Shown: positions 33,731 through 45,314 of the stretch, piece by piece
Numbering within the stretch: the stretch's first letter is position 1
Layout of the letters: each line of letters begins with the position of its first letter
Notes under the pieces: generated by a model
The model's input: only the letters and a program-made list of their open reading frames with translations
Database searches by the model: none
What the model was told of the DNA's origin: nothing
Assembly: GCA_030248195.1 (NCBI GenBank)
Contig: JASAND010020078.1
Coordinates: forward strand, 28,371 to 92,370
Length of the DNA: 64,000 bases
DNA from: Trissonchulus latispiculum
Taxonomy: Eukaryota > Nematoda > Enoplea > Enoplida > Ironidae
Direction: 5' to 3'
Position numbers and translations under genes: made by a program

Positions 33731-36314
33731 CCCCTTGGGAGCTACACATTGGTGCATTAGGTAGGTACTAGCTTGCGCTGGACATCACAAGTTCAGCCAG
33801 GCATGGCAAGCATAGGTATGATCTCCCTGATGTGGGAAGGTAAGTGAAATTGTAAACAAAACCTGGAGCTTCCTACAAATATATACAAGTCTGCATTTCA
33901 ATAAAGAAAAGGTCTATAAGGATCTGATCCGCTGCAATGCTGGCAGGTAGTTGTGTTTTGCTATTATTCCGAACATTTTCAACCAAATTTTTCAAAACTT
34001 AATCAAATCTTGGTCAGCAAATTAAATGGGCACAACAACCAAAAGATTTCCCTCATGATCTCCAGCCTATCGATTTCCAGTTCCGCTGATCTCCAATCAA
34101 ATGATCTCCAAACAATGATCTCATCTTGAAACCGAAGATCTCCAACCGAACCACTAGTGCCTGTCAATCTAAATGATCTCCATTACGACATACTCCAATC
34201 AACGATTTTCATTCTGACGATCACCGAAAAAGAATCTCGCCTCCAATGATCTCAATTGATGCTTAACTGGACGGTCACCTTTTCATTTCTTTTCGGTGTC
34301 CGAGATTTTTTGGATCTGACTGAAGCAATCCGGTTAAGTTTTTCTTAATGTTCATAACTTTAACCAATAAGTAAATTCCTGTAGCTTATTAAAAAGCATG
34401 TCCTTGAAAACTATTAATGGTAATCTGTAATCTGATACCTGAAGTGTCAATCAATGTACCAAAGTCTCAAACCTAAGAAAACTGATAAACCGTTAGAACT
34501 TGTTAGCTAGCGTTAGTGTAGTAACATTAAAACCACACCGCGCAAGGAAAAAGACCAAAACGGAAATTTATGACAAATTTAAGAATGGCATATAAACTAA
34601 ACCAGAGGTACGTATCAAGAAGAGCTTCGATCTGATAACGATAGCAGAATGCAATTCCACCTGCTTCACTAACGTTTGCAGGTTTCCTCAACAGCTTACG
34701 AATAGCAACGAATTAAAAGATGCCATGCGGTTCGACTGTCCGACACCCAAACCATCCGACAGAACTACATCAGAAACTGCTCCCGGACCCCACAGATCTG
34801 GCTCAGGCTCATTTACAACTCAAGCTATCGCAGTCGACAAACACTAACCCATCTGCCAGTCTACTCATCCTTTTCCACCTTAACAAAGAACGAAAACAAT
34901 GTTGACAAATATCTGAATTATTGTTACAGTACTTACAGTGTTTTACATGCTATGCCTGATACTTGTGTTGTAACACGTTGGCTCAGCTGAGCCAGACCTG
35001 AAACACCGGTGCCAGCTGGCACCGCAATTAGCGCACATATCCCCCCTGCAATTTACCGAGATTCCAAGGGGTGGCCGCTTTCGGGTGGAGCTGCCGCGGT
35101 GAGCTTATTGCATAGGCAGCAATAGGCGCATCGCCGGCCTTGTTAAACGCCTCGGCTAATTGCGATAGCAATTATTCGGTGTCAGCCCCCCTCCCCAGCC
35201 AAAGTTTACGCAATGCTGACACCACTCCTAACCGGCGTGTGCCAACTGGAGTGGGGCGAACTAAAAAAAGGTCTATAAAGAAATACTGCCCCTTTTGGGG
35301 GCCTGCTTGTTATCATTCTGCAACCTTTCTCCATAAGTATGGTCTTGAATTGCTGAAGTCGACAGCCTACTACTAAGCTTGCTGTCGTGCCGTCGTCTCT
35401 AATAGCTGAGTCGAGTAAAGGACGATCACATAGGGAGACAAACATGGTTTAGTTGCGAAAGCTGCTTTATCTTAGTCAGCCTTTTGCCAACTGCAGGTTA
35501 ACAATTTGGTTCCGTTTTGCGATCGCAATGAATTTTTCTTTAACCTGTTTACAATGGCAAGAATATTAATGAGTTGCTTGCACTGCTTTATTTTTGTTTA
35601 TAATCTGTCGTTTTCTTGCGATAGGAAAGAAAAACAATGTCTGTAATGGTTCTTCCTAAGAAAGCACACGTTCATAGTGCTGGGGGCCGTCTGGGCTGGC
35701 CCCCGAAAATAGTGGTCCAGCCTCCAAAATTCGGGGGGCCGGGCGTCGGCCCAGCCCCCTTTTTAACGAATCGTGGTCAACTCTACTTAGGAGTAGCAGA
35801 AAACGAATTTGAAGTTTTGTCGTTAGCTCAACATAAGCTAAAGTTGTAAGTTAAACATATAAGCTTATACTAAGCTAATGAGCATCTAGATAAAAACGGA
35901 CTTCAGATAAGTACTCTGCGACCCACTTCATGCCATTTTTCAGCAAACTGAGGACAGATCATCTTTCGTGGCCACTTGGTCTCACCCTTAAAAATAGAGA
36001 AAATTCGAATTTAGCGAAATCGAAAATGATTGCTATATTTGAATTTACAACCATACCAAACTTGAGCTCATTTAATCAAGCTTTGGGAAACCTTGGCCCT
36101 GGGGGGGAGGGGGGGTTTTGAAAAAACCTCACTTTCGAAAATCTACTTTTAGTTAGCCGGGTAGCTGTGTAGTTCAATAAACAATAGCTACTAAATTGCA
36201 GTGGTCACCACCATTTCAGATACTCCACTTGTCGTCGGCTTCTCCGTTTGTTTACCTCCGCTTACAAGTTGTCTCCATAAAAGCATGAACCCGGGAAACG
36301 GTCAACTTGCTCGT
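33731..36314. other. Mostly noncoding, one exon candidate
   Basis: Between 34050 and 34260 the word GATCTCCA recurs about eight times in a degenerate array. Perfect palindromes GCTCAGCTGAGC (34981-34992) and GGTGCCAGCTGGCACC (35008-35023) lie close together. The GC-rich block near 35680-35750 is another GGGGGCC-type hairpin. A plausible last exon lies at 34682-34847. Confidence 0.45.
34682..34847 (+). CDS. Candidate terminal exon, unknown
   Basis: After TTCACTAACGTTTGCAG the phase-1 frame reads FPQQLTNSNELKDAMRF, a Ser/Thr/Pro-rich run and FTTQAIAVDKH, then TAA: 55 codons including the stop. The acceptor is good and composition is protein-like, but no upstream partner exon was identified. 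Confidence 0.3.
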
Positions 36315-38899
36315 GTACAGTAGGGCGGTGATGCCCTACTGTCATATTTTATTATTATTTAAAAAGATTCTCCATCCAAAATTAGCCCGAACTTATGTAT
36401 CTCGTTTTTGTGGAAATTGCCCCGATAGCCTATAATTTGTAATTGAAATAATGTAATTGTATGTCTTTTTGCAAAGATAGATCAGCAATTTGTCACTTTG
36501 GTTTCGAAATTCTCTCAAAAGTCTATCTAAAATTTGATTGGCTGGGCAAGCCACGTGTGATCGCGTGATTGCACGTTCTTTCGTTACTTTTAAAAAGCCC
36601 AGTCAGTCTTAGTTTAGCGCTTGTACTGGTCGGTTGTTTTGGAATCCTGGACACATCATCTTCCTGGATAGTTTCATTGTCCAACTCCGCCTTCGGCATC
36701 ACTATGAGCTCTGTCCACCGACTCTCTGCAACAGACAGAGTCATGAACAACGAAGGTCCACGAAGCTGTCTGATCATGGCAAACAGATCTTTCTTCTTGG
36801 CGTCCTGCCAACCTGGACTACCGCGGACATTTCTGGTGAAGTTGAAAGCTTCGTTTTTCCTTGCCAGTTCCTCCACCACTCTTCCTTGAATGATGTCGCT
36901 TACTGTATATTTCACTGCAGCTTCCCCTTTCCGTTGCATCTTCATCCAAATCGACATGCCACTATGGACGCGTTCCACCTGCAGTTTCTTACACAGTAAA
37001 AAGATATAGTCATCGCAAAGAATGCAGCGTGGATCTTCCATTCGCATTGAATACTAATAGCACGATCGGCAGTTGTCATGCTGGTTTCTGGCACGTCTTC
37101 GCCACCAAATACGTGTGGAAAGCAAAGGGCTTCAACCTCCGTCGACATCAGGAGCGGTACTGGACGATTGCCCTCGCCCGGATTGACAATCACCTTCTTA
37201 TCGCTGAGGTCATACATTTCAGCCATGATCATCTGATTTTCTTCATCGGGATCGTTTGGGGCAAGCATGGTTGGTTGATTGATAGCATTGACTGAACCAT
37301 CAACCGGCTCTTCTTCCCATTCAATATCACCGTCGTTGTCATCGACAGTGGGATCAGTCGTAGACTCTGCGTCGTCTTCTCCACCAACAGCAGTGCAGCG
37401 ACCACTTGCGTCACAGCAACAGGCGCTGGTTCCACCAGCAGGACAAACGCCTGTATCAAATCCCTCGACCACTCCTTCTGGCTCAATCATCATATTCAGC
37501 TGATCGTTGTCACGCAAGAACTGAAGGAAGTGATCAACGTCGAAGTCAACGTTCCTTCGGTAAAGCTGGGCATTGTCATATAGCCAACGACAGGCTTGCA
37601 GAACTTTCGTAACTCGGATTCGTTCCCTGCGATGAGCACCCAGCTTCTTCATCCGTTTCAGTTCCACGACGACGGTACTGCAGTCAGCCAGGTTTCTCGG
37701 CAACTGACCAATAGATCGCTCCAATTTGCACGGAACACAAACAACATTACCGTAGAGTCGTTGTAGTTTGCACACCGGCATTTGACGGATTCGCATAAAG
37801 GGAATCATAGCGGCTATAACATTGACTTCCAGAGGACGCAAGTCTTGCAGTTCCGGAACGATAACTGGAAGCCGATAATTTCCGGGTCGAAGACGAGGGA
37901 TTTCACCAGCATCCAGCTTGGAACGGCAGTACCTACAGATCATCTTCACGAGGGCGCCACGAGATTCTTTGTCCAGACAAAACTGACAATTAGCTTCGAC
38001 ATACAGTTCGTTGATTTTGCTGACAAGTCCTCTGTTTCTGATCTTATCCACAACCGCCAAACAGTCCCGGTACAGCTTTTGATGGCAGACACAACACACA
38101 TGCATAGGACCTTGCATGCGCATCGCCTCAAATGGTTCCCAAGCACCTCCTTCCGCTCTTAGCCGTTTCTTCCGTTCACGGTCTCGTTCTCTTTCAGATT
38201 CTAACTGAACTGGATCAGATCTTCGTAATTTCCGCAACGTCTGAGTTTGCTGACGACGGGCTTCACCACTCTCAGGGTCTTGATAGTATTCGCGCATCTG
38301 TTGACGATGGGATTCGCCAGTCTCAGGGTCTTCATAGTATTCGCGCATCTGTTGACGATGGGATTCGCCAGTCTCAGGATCAGCATAGTACTCAACCATG
38401 CGACTTCGCATAAGCTCTCGGTGAGATTCACCGACCACTGGATCCTTATAGTATTCACGCATCTGTTTACGCTTCTTTTCAGCCACGGATTCGACAGCGT
38501 AACGCTCGCGGCTATATAAAGCTTCTCTTTCCCTCAAACCCGCATCTTCACGTCTTTGACGCATTAGTTCCGCTTTTCGAGAACGCCGAGAAGCTTCTGT
38601 ATCAGTAGGCTTCTCGTGTCTGACAGGTGCAGGTTCACCACCAAACAAATGTCCATCGTCTGCTCCCACACCGGAAGGCCCACCGTCAATTACATGATCG
38701 ACTGCCATGTCAATCGGTTCCATAGCTACATCTTCACGGTGTGAGATCACTGAATCAGTAGATCTAACAGCCGCATTGAGTTCAGTCCCAGTTTCGATCT
38801 GTCTTTCAGCAGCTTTCTTCGCTCTTTGCCGCCGCTTCTTCTCCTTTCCTTCAGTCTTTTTGCCTCTAACGTCTTCTTTTCACTTTTCCGCTTTCCCAT
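36315..38899 (-). mobile_element. Helitron-like element, decayed and internally deleted
   Basis: It contains the Helitron N-terminal protein region (see next entry) fused to a 3' end with the terminal hairpin CAGTAGGGC-GGTGAT-GCCCTACTG (36318-36341). The catalytic HUH Rep core and the helicase are missing, so the 3' end follows the N-terminal region directly. The 5' border was not resolved. The 3' end matches the solo copy at 27553-27895. Confidence 0.65.
36523..38899 (-). pseudogene. Helitron polyprotein N-terminus (DUF6570-like plus Helitron_like_N)
   Basis: Start ATG near 38899 gives MGKRKSEKK..., then one frameshift near 38840 leads into the long frame (38750-36942). There are about four tandem copies of a 17-19-residue unit of type MREYYxDPETGESHRQQ. 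A Cys-rich segment follows (CCVCHQKLYRDC, CQFC, CRYC), then RPLEVNVIAAMIPFMRIRQM and LYGNVVCVP, the DUF6570-type region. After an acidic linker come LCFPHVFGGEDVPE and, after a second frameshift near 37060, YSMRMEDPRCILCDDYIFLL and RNVRGSPGWQDAKKKDLFAM, which is Helitron_like_N. The frame then runs into the 3' end repeat. Helitrons move by rolling-circle replication, but this copy lacks the enzyme core. Confidence 0.8.
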
Positions 38900-39151
38900 G
38901 ATCAAAACCAAATTAATATTCACCAAATATTATAATAAGTTGTAAGATTACTCTAAACAGTGCAAAAACATATTAAACAAAACACTCGATCGCAGATGAT
39001 TTCACAGGATTCCCCCTCATATGAAAATCACAAAGAAATTTTCTAAATCCAAAATCCCCAACCTAATAAGGATTCCACCTCATATGAAAATCAAAGGATT
39101 TTTCAAACTAACAACGCTCCTCCCTAACTCCCAACCTAAAGCATATCTTAC
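38900..39151. other. Noncoding, short direct repeats
   Basis: Contains two copies of ATTCC(C/A)CCTCATATGAAAAT (39009 and 39069), also echoed near 45700 and 46000 as part of a dispersed repeat. Confidence 0.5.
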
Positions 39152-39877
39152 ACAAGAATAAAAATGCTCCGATGGAGCATGAAAAATGCAATATGGGTGA
39201 CACTGGGTTTTAAGCAGACAGAGGACTAGGTTTTAAAACGTTAATATGGGAGGGACAGGTTGTAAATGCCAGGAGGACTAGGTTAAAAGCGCACTAATAT
39301 GGACCAGCTTCGCTGAACAACCCATATTCGCGGAAATTGTCCAGACAAAAATGCTGGCGGCAATCCTTCAATAACAGTTTAACAATTTGTCGGCACGACT
39401 TTGCAGCTATTACTACGTATATATATACATATAGTTGTGTTCGTAATACTTAACATTCCATAATTAATACAACTTACAACAATTTAATTAATTTAATTAA
39501 TGCATATAATCCAACACTTAATACAATATATATATGCAGTAAAAATTGGTGTCACAAATTCCGCTGTGGTAACTCACTATAAAACGCTTGAAGTATATAA
39601 AGCATAATATTTCAAAATCAGCAAGCTCGCCTGGAAAGCTGACGAATTTAGAACTTAAGACAATAAAGGTCAAATGCGGAGTGGAGCATGCGTACCCGCG
39701 AATATGGGTTGTTCAGCGAAGCTGGTCCATATTAGTGCGCTTTTAACCTAGTCCTCCTGGCATTTACAACCTGCCCCTCCCATATTAACGTTTTAAAACC
39801 TAGTCCTCTGTCTGCTTAAAACCCAGTGTCACCCATATTGCATTTTTCATGCTCCATCGGAGCATTTTTATTCTTGT
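39152..39877. mobile_element. Long-TIR element, family A, 726 bp
   Basis: 182-bp inverted repeats at 39152-39333 and 39696-39877 differ at only one position that I can see. Ends are ACAAGAATAAAAATGCTCC and inverse. Each arm carries repeated words: AATATGG(G/A), GGACTAGGTT(T)TAAAA. The interior is AT-rich and noncoding. No clear target duplication is visible (flanks CATATCTTAC and CCTATTTC). Confidence 0.85.
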
Positions 39878-40044
39878 CCTATTTCATTTTTAAGGTTCTC
39901 AGTAAAACTTAAGCAAGAATGTTAAAGCTTTATGAAAGAAACTCTAAAAATTCCCCCAATGATTACGTAACAGTCAAGCAAGCCATAGAACAAAGAAGCT
40001 TGAAAAGTACCAATTACAAAGTACAAAGATTTTGGCAGAAAACC

Positions 40045-40445
40045 CTCATCAGAGTTTCAGACGATTGCAACATTTGTGTAGCTAGTTATAGGCCGTGCTG
40101 TACTTCAGCAGCACTCTACTGCAGCGCAACTAGACGCAAACGTCACTGCCAAAAAAGGAGACTTATACGGCATGATTTCCAATGCTATTCTGCACGTGCC
40201 TGCAGGATTTCAGACGATTGCAACTTACCTGTAGCTAGTTATAGGCCGTGCTGTACTTCAGCAGCACTCTACTGCAGCGCAACCAGATGCAAACTTTACT
40301 GTCGGTGAGGGAAACTCAAACGGCATGATTTGCAATGCTCTGCCGCACTTGTATGCAAAATTTCGGACGATTGCAACTTACCTGTAGCTAGTTATAGGCC
40401 GTGCTCTACTTCAGCAGCACTCTACTGCAGCGCAACCACATAGTA
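40045..40445. repeat. Tandem repeat, about 157 bp x 3
   Basis: Units share TTTC(A/G)GACGATTGCAAC, GTAGCTAGTTATAGGCCGTG and CAGCAGCACTCTACTGCAGC. The plus-strand ORF over two units gives a Cys-rich repeated peptide (VASYRPCCTSAALYCSAT), but the third unit breaks the frame, so I do not call a gene. Confidence 0.8.
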
Positions 40446-41551
40446 ACATCGTAATAAGTATACGAAACGTATCTATAATAGTTTGTCATGTCCTAAACTA
40501 TCTGTATGCCGAATTTCAAATACCAGTGACGAATGAATAACTTGTTATCGACGGTGCTGTGTTTGGGACAGCACATATAGCACGGTGGAAGCTAGAGAGT
40601 GCACCAACTAACATAGCTACAGTTCCCCCTTACTACAGACATAATTTTCAGCAAGTTTCATATGTTTAGCCGTTTACAGTAGGTCTACAGACAGCGTGCT
40701 ATGGTTGCTGCATAATAGTACAGCACGATAGCAGCACCGCACAGAGCTGCGACTATGCTCATCGTGTTCAGCTACCCCGATAACCTTTATATGCGTCCCA
40801 CTAAATGGCTCAAAACTGCATATTTAGGCCTATTTTTTACAATTTTCTGTGGAGTTGGGACTTAGAAACTTTTCCGAAAATGGCCATTTGGACCAGATAA
40901 CTTTGGACCGGCCGCCAGAACGGTCCAGGACCTAAATCAAAAATCGGCCAACGTTATGCACTAGTATCCCCTCCGTACTTGTTCATGCAACAAACTGCGT
41001 CTCTCTAACTTGTTCCCTGAGCCCTGTGGCCGTGACACAAAATTGGCCTTTTTTGACCAAAAACGCCGTTTGGCCACTTTTGGCCGGCCGCACAGGTGGC
41101 ATGCCGGGCCGGGCAGCAAAAAAATATAGCGCGGGGCACATGGGACCATATCGGCATTCAGAAAATATAAACCTTTCCGGCTGAAAATGTCCACATCTTT
41201 CAAACACCTCTGCACAAATTAGCCCTTTTCCAAGCGTGACTAACACAGAAAAAAAAACAAACGGACCTAACTTGTCCGAAAGTGAAAATTTTCAAAGTTG
41301 AAAATTTTGACCAAAACTTTTTTGCAACTTGTTGTACTCGTCGTGTAGATTCCAAAAATACCAAACTTGCCGAGTTTCGTTCAGTATTGAGCTGGCACGG
41401 TGCTCGAACGAGTCTCATAGGGCCGCGCAGAGCCTTTTACACCTATATTATAGGGGGTCGCTCTCGCGCCCCCCTATAATACCCCCAGCTAATAAGTTAA
41501 CCCGTCCACTACATTTCTGTTCAGTACAAGAATCACATTTCATCATGTATC
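40446..41551. other. Noncoding, with one hairpin
   Basis: A hairpin lies at 41446-41486 (TTATAGGGGG / CCCCCCTATAA with a CGCTCTCGCG loop). There is no gene signature. Confidence 0.5.
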
Positions 41552-41555
41552 TTAA

Positions 41556-42543
41556 GGTGGTGATTCCCTTTGGTCACATAAAGTTTGCACCATTATTACT
41601 CATTCATTACTTAAGTTAAGAAGCCATTTTTATATCAAAATGTAGCTTGACATTTTCTCTTTTTAATGCATGCCACGAAACTAATGTTGCTTTTCAAAAA
41701 TATTTTAAATACATTTTAGAAGAAGTATAATTTTCCAGAATTTTTGCAGACTAAAGTAAATTTTTTCGCGAGACATCGGTTATATCATTCAAATCAATAT
41801 ATCTCCTTCAAATAGCTGGGGACGATTTTTTATTTATTGTGAAATCGCTCTTCGTTATAGAGAAATAAGCTGAAATGTGTGCGTAAGCAGTATTTTGCCT
41901 ACTTTTTCCAAATTTGTCAAGCGATTACTTTAGCTAGAAAGCAGCAATCGGGGCAACTAAAAAATCGTCCCTGAGTATATTTGTGCTGAGCACATTTGTT
42001 CAGTAGCAGCCCTCCACCTTGCATGGTGAATGCTCCACAATCTTTGGAAAAAAATTGGTCGTGTTTTTACAAAAACTACATTTTTTATGATAGTAGCCTA
42101 CAGGATACCAGTTAGAAGACGATCATGCGTCGGATAATTTGTCCCTGTGAGACCTCCAAATCGACGCCCTTAGTTTGATTTTACTTCCTGCGTAGTTCAA
42201 GAAAAATTGGATAATTTGATTTCTGCAAAAATGACAAGTTTTCGACGCCAAAACAAGAACATCGGCTATATCTCACGGTAGAGAAAAGCTAGAAACTTAC
42301 TTTAAAAAGCAAAAATGTAAAGCTCAATGAGATCTTTCAAATGAATATAGTCATAACTGTATAGAAGCTGCCAAACGTTCAGAAACTGGGAAAAACCACT
42401 CTGACCGGAAATCTCGAATTTTCGAAGCGGGATTGCGCGGAGGGTGTTAGAATGCTAAAAGAACTTATTTCGGAAAGTTTCATCAAATTTCATTTTGATT
42501 TACGCCGCCGAAGAACAATATGTGCCCAAAGGGAATCACCACC
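41556..42543. mobile_element. Kolobok-like MITE with TTAA duplication, copy 1
   Basis: 988 bp, ends GGTGGTGATTCCCTTTGG and inverse. TTAA lies at 41552-41555 and 42544-42547. The flanks join to match an uninterrupted related sequence at 45780-45990 whose single TTAA (45841-45844) marks the empty site. TTAA plus GG termini suggests Kolobok rather than piggyBac, whose ends begin CCC. No coding capacity. Confidence 0.85.
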
Positions 42544-42547
42544 TTAA

Positions 42548-42720
42548 ACAATCCATTAAACATACATAATATCCTGTACTGACATAGTTTAAGGTGCAAC
42601 ACCATGCATAACACATATTATCTTAAATGTGTCTGCATCAGCAACAGTGCTATAGCACCTATACAGCTTACATATATATTACTTTTATTATTCTTTATTT
42701 ATATCTTTCATATGAGTATT
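42548..42720. repeat. Dispersed repeat, right part of the interrupted copy
   Basis: TTTAAGGTGCAACACCATGC and ATCTTAAATGTGT(C/A)TGCA match 45870-45930. A third partial copy lies at 45645-45720. Confidence 0.65.
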
Positions 42721-44068
42721 ATATCAACCACTTTTAAAGAAATGTTTCAAAATCCTGAATTTTCCAGGTCCAAATCATGAAATCCGTACATTTACCGGAA
42801 ATTTCGATCTAGTTTCTAAATCATCGCCATCGGATTTGTCTATGGCCAAATTTTTAAGCAAAATCGGATACAAAAACTTTTTGGTCCAAAATCCGCGTTT
42901 TCGTAATTTCCCGAATTCTCAGCTTTTCGGTCGTAACTTTCGCAAGACGCATTTCCCGAAAATGCCGCAATCAGAACAGTTGTTCAACTCGACGAGCTCT
43001 TTCATTTGAGTACCATACCGACCACTTTTCAAGACATTTTTAAAAATCCGGAATTTTCCGGATCCAATATCTCGAAATCCGTAAAGTTTCCGGAAATTTC
43101 GATTTCAGTTTCGAAATCGGCGCTATCGAATTACCCTATTACAAACTTTTAAGCAAAATCGGAGACAAAAAATTTTTCCGTTCAAAATCTGGGTTTTCGG
43201 AAATTCCCGGATTTTCAGTTTTTCGGCCATAACTTTCGCTAGATGCATTTCCGGAAAATGTCGCAAGAAGAAAAGTTGTTCAGCTCGACGAGCTCTTTCA
43301 TTTGAGTACCATATTGTCCGCTTTTGGAGAAATTTTTAAAAATCCGGAAAATTTTCCGTCAAAATCTGGGTTTTCGGAAATTCCCGGATTTTCAGTTTTT
43401 CGGCCATAACTTTCGCTAGATGCATTTCCGGAAAATGTCGCAAGAAGAAAAGTTGTTCAGCTCGACGAGCTCTTTCATTTGAGTACCATATTGTCCACTT
43501 TTGGAGAAATTTTTAAAAATCCGGAAAATTTTCCGGATCCAATATCTCGAAATCCGTAAATTTTCCGGAAATTTCGATTTCAGTTTCGAAATCGGCGCTA
43601 TCGAATTACTCTATTACAAGCTTTAAAGCAAAATCGGAGACAAAAAATTTTTCCGTTCAAAATCCGGGTTTTCGGAAATTCCCGGATTTTCAGTTTTTCG
43701 GCCATAACTTTCGCTAGATGCATTTCCGGAAAATGTCGCAAGAAGAAAAGTTGTTCAGCTCGACGAGCTCTTTAATTTGAGTACCATATTGTCCACTTTT
43801 GGAGAAATTTTTAAAAATCCGGAATTTTCCGGGTCCAATATCTCGAAATCCGTAAATTTTCCTGAAATTTCGTTTTCAGTTTCGAAATCAGCGTGGTCGA
43901 ATTACCCAATGACCAACTTTTAAGCAAAATCGGAGACAAAAAATTTTTACGTTTCCCTTGGTCCCCCCTTACCAATCTAAAAAATTCCGGGATTCGCCAT
44001 TCCCGGAATCCGGGAAATAACGAGAGCTTTCGAATGAGCCCCATATTGGGCAGTTTCCGATACTTTCA
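42721..44068. repeat. Satellite 1 array
   Basis: Repeated units carrying GCTCGACGAGCTCTTTCATT, TGAGTACCATATTG(T/A)CCACT, TTTCCGGAAATTTCGATTTC and CGGCCATAACTTTCGCTAGA. The motif GCTCGACGAGCTC recurs near 42993, 43285, 43459 and 43755, giving spacings of about 175 and 295 bp, so units are present in long and short forms. Short ORFs are artefacts. Confidence 0.85.
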
Positions 44069-44241
44069 ATTTTGACCATATGCAGCATCACCGTATCGAG
44101 TACTTTCGCACACCGTAACGGGGGGAGCCCCCCGCGCTTCAGTCAACACTTCACCCCACCCCCAACCCCCACCTCAAATTTCAGCCCAATCGGTCAACCC
44201 TAGCAAAAGTTAGAGGGGGGACAGGGGTGGTAACGAGATGA

Positions 44242-44282
<41 letters not shown>

Positions 44283-45314
44283 CGGACATACCCAGATGAA
44301 AGGGTTGCCTTTTTTGTGTAAAAAGCGGCAACCCAACTAGCGCTACGGCAAGAATGTGTTGCCCACGACACATCCCTTTGGGGTTTAAATTTTGCTAGAC
44401 ACCTTTTAAGCTGTTTCTGTTCAGGAAATCTGTCTCAGGACTCAAAGAGCTTTCAATTAAGTACCATATTGCCCATATTTTAACCAATTTTTGAAAATCC
44501 GGTTTTTTCCGGAAATTCCGGATTTTCCAATCTGCGGCCATAACTTTCGCTAGAAATATTTCCGGAAAATATGGTAAGGATAAAAATTACCCAGCTCGCC
44601 GAGCTCTTTCATTTAAGTACCATATCGACCACTTTTGGAGAAATTTTTCAAAATCCGGAATTTTCCGGAGCGAATATCTCGAAATCCGGAAATTTTCCGG
44701 AAATTTCGATTTCAGTTTCGAAATCAGCGTGGTCGAATTACCCTATGACCGACTTTTGAGCCAAATCGGAGACAAAAAATTTTTGACCAAATTTTGGTTT
44801 TTTGAAATTTCGCCTTGGTCCCCCCTTACCACCCGAAAAAATCCGAATTTTCAAAACCCGGAATTTCGGAACCATCTTGCTTCCGGGAGATGTCCTAGTC
44901 AAGGGCTTCAAAATAAGGTATCAACCACCCCTGTACCTCTTCTCAATCTCGAGATCTGGGGGGGACAGACGGATAATAATAATAACTTGCGAAGTAGCGA
45001 GAATGGGTTGCCGCGGCATTTTCCGTTTATAGATGGCTATATCTCCCAAAAGAGGCACCATTGTGACCCAGTATAGTCTGATTGGTGTAGTCCGTATCGA
45101 GAGCTCTCAATAGAGTACCATATTGACCATATTTTGAGTTGTTTAGATTTTTGGTCATTTTGATCGATTTTGAACATTTTTGGCCCCTTTGAAGCTCCGT
45201 AACTCAATTTTCGTACATTTTGGCGGCTTGGCCCTATTACAACTTTTTATGGACTGAATGAGAGCTTTCGAATGACACCGAAATGAGCCCGATCCGAGAA
45301 CTTTCAATTTTGAG
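44069..45314. repeat. 1.24-kb direct duplication, copy 1
   Basis: Nearly identical to 46527-47768. Contains GCAGCATCACCGTATCGAGT, an (AAT)n tract of varying length, a GGGTTGCC hairpin, satellite 1 sequence and a start of satellite 2. The left copy has the longer (AAT)n. Confidence 0.85.
44302..44334. repeat. GGGTTGCC hairpin module
   Basis: GGGTTGCC and TTTTTT pair with AAAAAGC and GGCAACCC. It is preceded by (AAT)n and ACGGACATACCC. Eight further modules are at 46754-46786, 48773-48805, 48829-48862, 48889-48920, 48965-48998, 50381-50412, 50452-50483 and 50514-50545, with loop and stem variants. Confidence 0.8.

Noticed and set aside
33499..33771. Collagen-like Gly-Pro ORF
   Set aside because: It arises from the GGCCCGG repeat; there is no Gly-X-Y periodicity in a non-repeat context and no signal peptide.
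35206..35445. Minus-strand 79-codon ORF and a plus-strand exon ending ...HRETNMV
   Set aside because: Both are open but the acceptor is weak and no partner exons are visible.
27553..36645. An 8.4-kb composite transposon with 340-bp terminal inverted repeats carrying the large ORF
   Set aside because: The outer borders show no matching target duplication and the right block is continuous with the Helitron coding frame. Two independent Helitron-type ends explain it better, so it is reported only as an open question.
40045..40445. CRISPR-like array
   Set aside because: Units of about 157 bp in a eukaryote with no short spacers or cas genes; an ordinary tandem repeat.
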